DNA of 9,185 bases from Firmicutes bacterium UBA6132 (GTDB lineage: Bacteria > Bacillota_A > Clostridia > Tissierellales > Sedimentibacteraceae): assembly GCA_002435835.1 (NCBI GenBank), contig DIVM01000370.1, positions 1 through 9,185 of the forward strand. Reading direction: 5' to 3'. The notes below the pieces were generated by a model. That model saw only the letters and a list, made by a program, of their open reading frames with translations. It ran no database searches and was not told the origin of the DNA. Position numbers and translations under genes: made by a program. Of the stretch, positions 1 to 6,078 are shown one piece after another (positions within the stretch are counted from its first letter, which is position 1; each line of letters starts with the position of its first letter).

Positions 1-42
1 ATTCTCTCTTTTTAGTGAAAATACAGATATAATATTTAATTG

Positions 43-79
43 CAGTATTCGACAAGTCGTGATGTCGAATACTGTTTTC
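43..79 (+). terminator. Rho-independent terminator of an upstream gene
   Basis: A perfect 12-bp inverted repeat (43-54 CAGTATTCGACA with 63-74 TGTCGAATACTG) surrounds an 8-base loop and is followed on the plus strand by TTTTCTTTT. The T-rich tail is only on this side, so it should end transcription entering from the left. The gene it serves lies outside the window; positions 1-42 show no coding signal. Confidence 0.8.
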
Positions 80-199
80 TTTTAAATGGATGTCAAGGTA
101 CTTTTTGCCTTTAAGTATAGTTTAACCACACATTGCTAATAATATTACTGCTTTTGCGAATAAGCAGGATAGAGCAATGCACAAGTTCAATTTGAGCAG

Positions 200-850
200 C
201 TCATTTGGATTTAAAAACCAAAACGATAAACCCGAGGTTTGGGGCAGAGCCTCCCTTTTTAAATTATGCTGATTTGTTGAGGACATCTGAGAATAAAATT
301 TTCAGCTGGCTCACAACCAAATCCCAGTTATCGTATCTCCTGGTCCATTTTTTAGATACATTTTCTGTTGCTAAGTATAGCATTTTCAACAAACTTTCAT
401 CATTAGGGAATATTAATTTTGTTTTGGTTACTTTTCTAAACTGGTTGTTAAACTTTCTATACAATTTGTTGTGTACATAATTTTTCTGATATAATCAGGA
501 AAAATAAAGAATGTTGATAAATTATCCCAATTGCTTTCCCAGGTTGCAACGGCATTTGGATACTTAATGCCCCATTTTTCTTTAAGTTCCAACAAGTGGT
601 CCATTCCCTGTTCTTCTTTGTATGGAATATACATCATACTTTACTCTAATTTGATGAATTATACATATTTGAATTCTTGCAAACGGATATATTGCTTCAA
701 TTGCTTCTTTAAATCCAGCAAGCCCATCTACACAGAATATCAACATTTTTCAACTCCATGATTTCTTAAATCATTTAAAACTCCAAGCCAAAATTTGTTG
801 CTTTCATTAGCTCCAACCCAAATTCCTAATACTTCTTTTTCTCCATTCAT
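200..850 (-). mobile_element. IS256-family insertion sequence remnant
   Basis: This stretch holds a decayed minus-strand transposase gene plus a short non-coding tail beyond its stop codon (about 200-263). Terminal inverted repeats and target-site duplications could not be recognised, so the ends are approximate. Similarity to the transposase stops near 850, leaving out the N-terminal half, so the copy is truncated as well as frameshifted and cannot move by itself. The plus-strand open frames over this interval are shadows of the transposase. Confidence 0.75.
264..850 (-). pseudogene. IS256/Mutator-type transposase, 5'-truncated and frameshifted
   Basis: Read on the minus strand, the fragments line up in order with the C-terminal half of an IS256-family DDE transposase: MNGEKEVLGIWVGANESNKF, then a block with FCVDGLAGFKEAIEAIYP and IIHQIR, then KEKWGIKYPNAVATWESNWD, YIRKIMYTTNCIES, and finally QFRKVTKTK with SLLKMLYLATENV. 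The Asp of CVDG and the later Glu of IES are family motif positions. At least four lesions separate the blocks. A one-base loss in the A-run opposite 746-750 causes a stop after VEKC. A frame change falls between HQIR and the KYVPYK-like segment (about 636-650). An internal deletion of roughly 25 codons joins PYK to EEQG near 617. Another one-base loss lies near 452. The N-terminal half is missing. It is a dead gene; the family call is firm. Confidence 0.85.
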
Positions 851-1107
851 AAAAAGGTTGGACTTACCGAGGAGGTGCATGCACTTATTGGTTTTTTATT
901 TTTATAAGCTTGTGGTATATTTTTGAAATGCTGCAGTTTGTTATTGAAGAAGTCGGAAATAGATGCTTAAATATTTTTATCAAACTTATACAAGGTAAAT
1001 TAAAATAGTATGCTTTTAACTTTTGTTTATTTTATTTTGATTATATTAAATGGTTATAAAATAAATTAATAAAAAAACATAAATAAAACAATTTAAATAC
1101 ATGTTCT
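851..1107. other. Non-coding gap between IS remnant and M20 gene
   Basis: No coding frame, RNA gene or terminator is convincing here. A 10-bp palindrome GTGCATGCAC lies at 875-884. A 24-base AT-rich stretch at 957-980 recurs with two differences at 7732-7755. From about 1000 the DNA is almost pure A/T and leads into the promoter of the M20 gene. Part of it may be eroded insertion-sequence DNA, but similarity to the transposase is no longer recognisable past 850. Confidence 0.5.
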
Positions 1108-1116
1108 TGTTATAAT
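1108..1116 (+). promoter_or_regulatory. Extended -10 promoter of the M20 peptidase gene
   Basis: TGTTATAAT fits the extended -10 form TGnTATAAT with a consensus hexamer at 1111-1116. No good -35 hexamer is seen at the usual distance, which extended -10 promoters can tolerate. The predicted start near 1123 gives a leader of about 23 bases, just long enough to include the GGAGG ribosome binding site at 1136-1140. Confidence 0.6.
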
Positions 1117-1145
1117 TCAATAACTAATTATATATGGAGGATTTT

Positions 1146-2789
1146 ATGAAATCAGAAGTTATTGAAAATATTAAAAAATTGACACTGGAACTAACAAATG
1201 AACTAAGTGTAGTTAATACAATAGGAGAATTAAAGGTATCAACTAAAGTTTTTAATCTACTCAGTAATATGAAGTATTTTAAAAATAACTCTCAAAACTT
1301 AAGCTTTATTCATCTTCCTAACGATAAAATGAATAGAAAAAGTGTTTTAGCTGTAGTAAAAGGTGAAAAAAAATTAAGTAAAAAAACAGTTGTATTAATC
1401 GGTCATACAGATACCGTTGGTATTTCTGATTATGGAATTTTAAAAGATTATGCGAATAAACCTTTTGATTTAGCTGAAAAGATGAAAGAAATGGAACTAC
1501 CAAAAGAGGTACAAGCCGACTTAGAATCAGGTAATTATTTGTTTGGAAGAGGAATATTTGACATGAAAGCCGGCGTAGCGCTTTTGATGGGTCTAATTGA
1601 AGATATATCAAATAATATTGAAGAATTTGAGGGAAATTTAGTGTTTTCAGCTGTATGTGATGAGGAAGCAAACTCAGGTGGAATGATAAGCTTAGTTCCA
1701 GAGCTGGTTAAATTAAAAAGAAGTGAAGGCTTTGAGTACCAAGCTATAATGGATACAGATTACATGACTGCAGAGTATGATGGTGATGACAGTAAATATG
1801 TATATGTCGGCACAATAGGAAAAATAATGCCAACCTTTTTTGTAGTAGGAAAAGAAACTCATGTAGGTGAATCTTTTAAGGGATTAGATCCAAATCAAAT
1901 AACTTCCAAAATAGCTTCGAAAATTAATTTAAATATTGATTATTGCGATATAGCTGAAGGAGAAGTTGCACTTCCTCCAATTACATTAAGACAAAGAGAT
2001 TTGAAAACAGAATATTCATGTCAAATAGCAACAAAAGCTATGTTGCTTTTTAATTATGCAACATTTAACAGTACACCTGATCAAGTTTTGGAAAAAATGA
2101 TAAATGCAGCAGAAGAAAGCTTTAGTAGTGTAATAAAAAAATTAAACCTACAATATAAGAAGTTTTGTGAAATAGCTAATAGACCATATGAAGATCTGCC
2201 ATGGAAATCAAGGGTAATTTCATATAATGAATTGTATGAAAATGTTAAAGAAGAAGTTAATGATCTCGAAGAAAGAATAAATTCATATGTTGAAATTTTA
2301 TTGAAAGACGAATCAATAGACCAGGTTGACAGAACATTGAAAATAGTTAATTTTGTACATGATCTTTGGTCGGATAGAAATCCTGTTATAATAGTGTATT
2401 TTACACCACCATATTATCCACATATTTATGTTGAGGGAAAAACAGAACAAGATAGAAAGTTATTAGATGCTGTAACTGATGCAGTTAATACTACAAAAAC
2501 AGATTATAAATTAGTATACAAGAAATTTTTTCCATACATATCAGATTTAAGCTATGGTGCGGCTCCAAAAGATCCAAAGATAATTAATGATCTTAAACAG
2601 AATTTACCTGGATTTGGAATATCATATGATTTGCCTATAGCAGAAATGCAAGAGCTCAATTTACCAGTTTTAGATATTGGCACATATGGAAAGGATGCTC
2701 ATAAATTCACTGAACGCATAGAAAAAAAATACTCTTTTGAAGTTGCTCCAGAGTTAGTATATAAAACTATAATTAATCTATTAAAATAA
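1146..2789 (+). CDS. RocB-like M20 family zinc metallopeptidase/amidohydrolase
   Basis: A 547-residue cytosolic protein of the M20 di-zinc hydrolase superfamily, closest in length and layout to the RocB arginine-utilisation group. All expected metal and catalytic positions are visible: H87 and D89 in GHTDTV, bridging D139 in GRGIFDMKAG, catalytic E173/E174 in CDEEANSGG, D203 in MDTD, and the last His ligand H519 in GKDAHKF. The lid domain carries H239 in THVGESFKGLDPN. Such enzymes cleave amide bonds of peptides or N-acyl amino acids; the substrate here is unknown and RocB itself is poorly defined. The start is placed at ATG 1146, not the in-frame ATG 1134, because GGAGG (1136-1140) sits five bases before 1146 and overlaps 1134. 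It has its own promoter and is followed at once by a large inverted repeat, so it is probably transcribed separately from the amidohydrolase gene. No signal peptide or membrane segment is seen. Confidence 0.88.
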   Translation: MKSEVIENIKKLTLELTNELSVVNTIGELKVSTKVFNLLSNMKYFKNNSQNLSFIHLPNDKMNRKSVLAVVKGEKKLSKKTVVLIGHTDTVGISDYGILKDYANKPFDLAEKMKEMELPKEVQADLESGNYLFGRGIFDMKAGVALLMGLIEDISNNIEEFEGNLVFSAVCDEEANSGGMISLVPELVKLKRSEGFEYQAIMDTDYMTAEYDGDDSKYVYVGTIGKIMPTFFVVGKETHVGESFKGLDPNQITSKIASKINLNIDYCDIAEGEVALPPITLRQRDLKTEYSCQIATKAMLLFNYATFNSTPDQVLEKMINAAEESFSSVIKKLNLQYKKFCEIANRPYEDLPWKSRVISYNELYENVKEEVNDLEERINSYVEILLKDESIDQVDRTLKIVNFVHDLWSDRNPVIIVYFTPPYYPHIYVEGKTEQDRKLLDAVTDAVNTTKTDYKLVYKKFFPYISDLSYGAAPKDPKIINDLKQNLPGFGISYDLPIAEMQELNLPVLDIGTYGKDAHKFTERIEKKYSFEVAPELVYKTIINLLK

Positions 2790-2912
2790 AAAAAAGAGAC
2801 TAATTTTGTACAATGGCTTCCGTTTAAAAGTGCAGAAAATCTACAGATTAAATAGAAGCACTTTGCACCTTTAATCGGAATCCCTTGCATCATAACAATG
2901 CTCTCTTTTTTT
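2788..2912 (+). repeat. 125-base nested inverted repeat, terminator or MITE-like
   Basis: The outer arms A7GAGA (2789-2799) and TCTCT7 (2902-2912) pair perfectly over 11 bases. Inside, 24-base arms at 2811-2834 and 2864-2887 pair at 20 of 24 positions around a 29-base loop. That loop contains a further small hairpin AATCT-AC-AGATT. The plus-strand tail is a run of T, so it could end the M20 transcript, whose stop codon overlaps its first bases. The long arms exceed what a simple terminator needs and recall a miniature inverted-repeat element or a structured leader for the next gene. No target-site duplication could be recognised. Confidence 0.65.
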
Positions 2913-2951
2913 ATTGTAAATACAAATATATTCAATTAATCTTTATTTTAA

Positions 2952-2981
2952 TTGTTTAGAAGTATATAATACAACTATATA
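2952..2981 (+). promoter_or_regulatory. Possible promoter of the amidohydrolase-regulator operon
   Basis: TTGTTT (2952-2957) and TATATA (2976-2981) are separated by 18 bases. A second candidate -10, TATAAT, lies at 2965-2970 but without a recognisable -35. Since the inverted repeat before it looks able to stop transcription, some promoter is expected here. The exact elements are uncertain in such AT-rich DNA. Confidence 0.35.
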
Positions 2982-3015
2982 AATAAGACAAGTCATTTTG
3001 AAAAGGGGAATTTAT

Positions 3016-4548
3016 ATGGAGCATGATTTACTGATGTATAATGGAAATTTTATAAGGTTCGAAAACAACAAAAATTATAGCTGGATATTAATAAAAGGAG
3101 GCATAATTGTAGATGCTGGTTTTGGAAATGAGTTTAATAAGTATAAAGATGATTGCTTAAATCAATTTGATGTAAATAAAAACACAGTATTACCAGGCTT
3201 TTATGATTGTCATGTACATTTTATTCAAACTGCTCTACATATGGAAAATCTGGATTTAAATGGTACAACTAATTATTCTGATATTGAAGGTCGAATAATA
3301 GAATGGATTTCAAAACACCCGCATAGTAAATTTATAAATTGCTATGGACTGGAAATTAATGATTTAATAGAAGAAAAATTTCCTACAAGAAAGCTTTTAG
3401 ATAAAATTTCAAAAGAACATTTAATCGTAATAAACAGCCGTGATTTTCATAATAGCGTAATCAATTCAAAAGCTATCCATGTTTTGAAAGCACCTCTTAA
3501 CATTGAGGGAGTAGAAAGGGATGAACAAGGTAATCCGAATGGTATCTTTAATGGAATGGCAAATGCTTTAATACGTAAAAAAATATTAGGCTCGTATCAA
3601 ACACAAGATAAAATTAAAGCTATTAAAAATTTAGCCAATAACATAATAAAAAAAGGAGTTACAAGTATACATGCGGTTGAGGGTGGACTTGATTTCTTTG
3701 ATAAAGATGCAGAATTATTAAATTCATATAAAGAAGAAATACCAATTGACATACTATTATATTACAGCACTACTGATTTATCAAGAATTAAGAAAAACAA
3801 CTTAATAAGAGTTGGCGGAGATATTCTTATAGATGGTTCATTTACTTCAATGAGTGCTGCTATAAGCTTTAATTACAAAAATTCAAACAGTAATGGAAAT
3901 CTTTATTTTTCACAAGAAGACATTAATGAGTTTGTTTTAGAGTGTTATAAAAGCAACTTAGACACCTCTTTTCATGCAGTTGGTGATAGGGCAGTAGACC
4001 AAGTATTGAATGCTCATACATTTGCACAAACAGTCTTGCCTAATAACAAATTGCGCCATCGTATAGAACATGCTGAAATAACATCTCCTGAACAAAAGCA
4101 TAGAGCTAAAGAATTAGGGATTATATTTTCTATGCAGCCAGCTTATGAGTACTTTTGTGGTGGTGAAAATAATATGTATGAAAAAAGGCTTGGCAGTCAT
4201 TATAATGAAACAAATGAATTAAGAAAAATAATTGATGAAGGTATTGTGATTTGTGGGGGGTCTGATAGTGACCTAACTCCAATTGACCCTATAATTGGAA
4301 TTCATGCAGCAGTCAATCATCCTATTCAAGAAAACAGCATTTCTGTTGAAGAAGCAGTAAAAATGTTTACCATTAATGCTGCATACGCAGTTCGAGAAGA
4401 AAATAAAAAAGGATCAATAGAAATTGGTAAAATAGCAGATTTAGTAATTTTAGATAAAAACATCTTTAGTATCAATTCAAAATCTATAATTACAACACAT
4501 GTTATTGGCACAATAAAGAATGGAAAGATTTTGTATAAAAATTTTTAA
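3016..4548 (+). CDS. YtcJ-like metal-dependent amidohydrolase (Amidohydrolase_3)
   Basis: A 510-residue cytosolic protein of the amidohydrolase superfamily. It begins with the small beta-sandwich strand region and LPGFYDCHVHF, giving the HxH metal pair H66/H68. It continues with the NSRDFHNSVINSKAI block typical of YtcJ-type enzymes, H320 in FHAVGDRAV, H352 in RIEHAE, SMQPAYEY, and the catalytic-Asp segment GGSDSDL (D417). It ends with NAAYAVREENKKGSIEIGK and IADLVILDKN, which return to the sandwich domain. Members hydrolyse C-N bonds of amides or cyclic amides; the substrate is unknown. ATG 3016 is chosen because AAAAGGGG (3001-3008) lies seven bases before it; a TTG at 2998 would precede that site. 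The next gene starts 12 bases after the stop, so the two are almost certainly cotranscribed and the regulator probably controls this enzyme. Confidence 0.88.
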   Translation: MEHDLLMYNGNFIRFENNKNYSWILIKGGIIVDAGFGNEFNKYKDDCLNQFDVNKNTVLPGFYDCHVHFIQTALHMENLDLNGTTNYSDIEGRIIEWISKHPHSKFINCYGLEINDLIEEKFPTRKLLDKISKEHLIVINSRDFHNSVINSKAIHVLKAPLNIEGVERDEQGNPNGIFNGMANALIRKKILGSYQTQDKIKAIKNLANNIIKKGVTSIHAVEGGLDFFDKDAELLNSYKEEIPIDILLYYSTTDLSRIKKNNLIRVGGDILIDGSFTSMSAAISFNYKNSNSNGNLYFSQEDINEFVLECYKSNLDTSFHAVGDRAVDQVLNAHTFAQTVLPNNKLRHRIEHAEITSPEQKHRAKELGIIFSMQPAYEYFCGGENNMYEKRLGSHYNETNELRKIIDEGIVICGGSDSDLTPIDPIIGIHAAVNHPIQENSISVEEAVKMFTINAAYAVREENKKGSIEIGKIADLVILDKNIFSINSKSIITTHVIGTIKNGKILYKNF

Positions 4549-4560
4549 AAGGAGGTTCAA

Positions 4561-5730
4561 ATGGATACTCTAAGAATTGATTTATTGGGAAATGTAGTAA
4601 TCAATTATGGAGAAACACAGCTTAATATTAAATTAAGTACTAAATCCATCGGAATTTTGTCAGTTTTGATATGTAATAAATATAAAAAACTATCCAGGCA
4701 AAAATTAGCAAATATGTTTTGGTCTGATTCCTTTGAAACAGCAAGCTATAATTTCCGTTATAATTTATGGAGTTTAAAAAAGTTTATTCCAAATGATGAA
4801 AATAACCAAGAATTAATATTGTCAGATAATAAATATTGTTATATTAATCCGGATTACAATTTTAGTTCGGACGTAACAACTTTGGATAAAATTAATCTTG
4901 AAAACGAAAACACTGACTTAGAAACTTTGCAAAATGTAAAAACGTTATTTAGAGGTGATTTTCTTGAAGATTATTATATAAAAGAATGTGATGAATTTAA
5001 TGATTGGATACTAATGCAGCGCACGACTTTTCAAAATATGCAAATAAAAATACTTAAAAGCTTAGTAGATCTTTATTTAGAACAAGCACAATTAGAAAAA
5101 TATAAAGAAATATTAGAAGAAATTTTGCTGATAAACCCTTATGATGAAGATTCTCATTACAGGTTAATGAATTTATTTATAGAGAATAAAGAGTCAAATT
5201 TGGCTATTATTCACTATAAGAGGTATGAAAGTATTTTAAGAGAAGAACTTAATATATTTCCAGAAAAGAGAATTAAAGATTTATATTTAACATTAATTGA
5301 TAAAGAAATTAGTAAAAATACAATTGTATTAGATAGCATTTTAAAAAAAGAAGAAAAGAATGTAATTTTAAGGATTAATGAAAATGCAGATACAGATATA
5401 GACTATCTTGTAATAAGTGATTTATTGGAAAAAATGCAGTTTAGTTTTAAAAAAAATGCTTTTCAAAATTTACCCAAAATATATTTGGAGGATGCTTGTT
5501 TTATTCAACCAAGTTTTAATGATTTAATAAATAGTTATTATTATAAATCTAACGTTGTTCCGGATGTAAGGCTTTATCATTCTATAAAAAATATTCTTAA
5601 TTTATTAACAAAGGATTATCATATTCAAATTTATATTTATAATAAGGATAAGATAGATAAAAAATCAGAGAAATTTTTAAAACTTTTAAACAATTCTTCA
5701 AATTTATATATAAAGTACGTAGAAAATTAA
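4561..5730 (+). CDS. BTAD/SARP-type winged-helix transcriptional regulator
   Basis: A 389-residue protein with the AfsR/SARP layout. Residues 1-100 form an OmpR-like winged helix (LRIDLLGNVVI, then the helix KLSRQKLANMFWSD and the probable recognition helix ASYNFRYNLWSLKKF). Residues about 104-245 form a helical BTAD domain (GDFLEDYYIKECDEFNDWIL, then TPR-like helices ending in LREELNIFPEKRIKDLY). Residues about 255-389 match no domain I can name; they contain alternating hydrophobic strands such as YHIQIYIYN and lack a Walker A motif, so the STAND ATPase of large AfsR relatives is absent or eroded. GGAGG (4551-4555) lies five bases before the start. It is probably a DNA-binding activator of the local hydrolase and carrier genes; the ligand is unknown. 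Confidence 0.8.
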   Translation: MDTLRIDLLGNVVINYGETQLNIKLSTKSIGILSVLICNKYKKLSRQKLANMFWSDSFETASYNFRYNLWSLKKFIPNDENNQELILSDNKYCYINPDYNFSSDVTTLDKINLENENTDLETLQNVKTLFRGDFLEDYYIKECDEFNDWILMQRTTFQNMQIKILKSLVDLYLEQAQLEKYKEILEEILLINPYDEDSHYRLMNLFIENKESNLAIIHYKRYESILREELNIFPEKRIKDLYLTLIDKEISKNTIVLDSILKKEEKNVILRINENADTDIDYLVISDLLEKMQFSFKKNAFQNLPKIYLEDACFIQPSFNDLINSYYYKSNVVPDVRLYHSIKNILNLLTKDYHIQIYIYNKDKIDKKSEKFLKLLNNSSNLYIKYVEN

Positions 5731-5756
5731 TATAGATGTTTTGTTAATTTCGCCTC

Positions 5757-5784
5757 AAATTGCCCCAAAATAGATGGGCGATTT
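5757..5784 (+). terminator. Hairpin after the regulator gene, weak terminator
   Basis: AAATTGCCC (5757-5765) pairs with GGGCGATTT (5776-5784) over nine bases including one G-U pair, with a 10-base loop. The tail is short (TTTTG), so it is weaker than the terminator that follows. It starts 27 bases after the regulator's stop codon and may act in tandem with the next hairpin or protect the transcript's 3' end. Confidence 0.45.
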
Positions 5785-5818
5785 TGTCCAAGAATTGACG
5801 AAAATACTGACCAACAGT

Positions 5819-5859
5819 TATCCGCTGAATCTTTTATAAGATTACGCGGATATTTTTTT
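5819..5859 (+). terminator. Rho-independent terminator of the amidohydrolase-regulator operon
   Basis: TATCCGC (5819-5825) pairs with GCGGATA (5846-5852). Inside, after a two-by-two mismatch, AATCTT pairs with AAGATT around TTAT. A run of seven T follows directly on the plus strand. The minus strand has no matching tail, so it works in one direction. It separates the regulator from the symporter gene. Confidence 0.85.
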
Positions 5860-5991
5860 AAACCGTTTTAAATTTTTCGATTAAGCAATGTTTAAAAAAT
5901 GTTTATTTTAAAATAATGAATTATATTATTATTTTTTAAAATTTATTTACAGTAGTTATTAAAACAATAAATTAACCTTATTGATATATAA
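5860..5991. other. AT-rich spacer before the symporter promoter
   Basis: About 130 bases of nearly pure A/T between the operon terminator and the symporter promoter. No coding frame, RNA gene or clear site was found. The stretch could act as an UP-element-like or curved sequence, but that is not supported beyond its composition. Confidence 0.4.
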
Positions 5992-6021
5992 TTGCCATAT
6001 ACGAAAACGTATACATATAAA
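5992..6021 (+). promoter_or_regulatory. Promoter of the AGCS symporter gene with operator in its spacer
   Basis: TTGCCA (5992-5997) and TATAAA (6016-6021) are spaced by 18 bases. The spacer is almost filled by a perfect inverted repeat TATACG-AAAA-CGTATA (5998-6013), so a bound protein would lie between the two RNA-polymerase contacts. A start near 6028 would give a leader of about 50 bases. Confidence 0.55.
6002..6015 (+). promoter_or_regulatory. Candidate CcpA cre box
   Basis: CGAAAACGTATACA matches the catabolite-responsive consensus TGWAARCGYTWNCW at 12 of 14 positions, including the central CG and the CA end. It overlaps the promoter spacer, a position where CcpA represses. It also lies within the palindrome TATACG-AAAA-CGTATA, so another LacI-type or local regulator could be the true binder. 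Confidence 0.4.
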
Positions 6022-6053
6022 ATTAGAAATAAAAGTTTCTAATCTAATTTTAT
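6017..6053 (+). promoter_or_regulatory. Leader inverted repeat upstream of the symporter gene
   Basis: ATAAAATTAG (6017-6026) and CTAATTTTAT (6044-6053) are perfect 10-base arms. An overlapping alternative pairing joins ATTAGAAA with TTTCTAAT, so two hairpins compete. The repeat ends about 15 bases before the ribosome binding site. It could be an operator, an mRNA-stabilising hairpin, or chance in AT-rich DNA. There is no T-run after it, so it is not a simple terminator. Confidence 0.4.
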
Positions 6054-6078
6054 ATAATAATTCTATAAGGAGGATAAA

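Noticed and set aside
205..761. Plus-strand open frames of 91 and 76 codons over 205-480 and 531-761
   Set aside because: They lie opposite the IS256 transposase remnant, lack ribosome binding sites and have no family character; they are shadows.
1318..1671. Minus-strand 117-codon open frame inside the M20 gene
   Set aside because: It is antisense to a well-conserved catalytic region, low in complexity and has no start signals.
2699..2935. Minus-strand 78-codon frame across the inverted-repeat element, considered as a transposase tail
   Set aside because: No recognisable family motif; the open frame can be explained by the symmetry of the repeat and by overlap with the end of the M20 gene.
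2790..3015. T-box or known riboswitch upstream of the amidohydrolase
   Set aside because: No T-box consensus sequence or specifier-loop layout was seen, and the structured part ends about 100 bases before the gene with a promoter-like stretch in between.
4326..4511. Minus-strand 61-codon frame within the amidohydrolase gene
   Set aside because: Shadow of the conserved C-terminal segment of the amidohydrolase.
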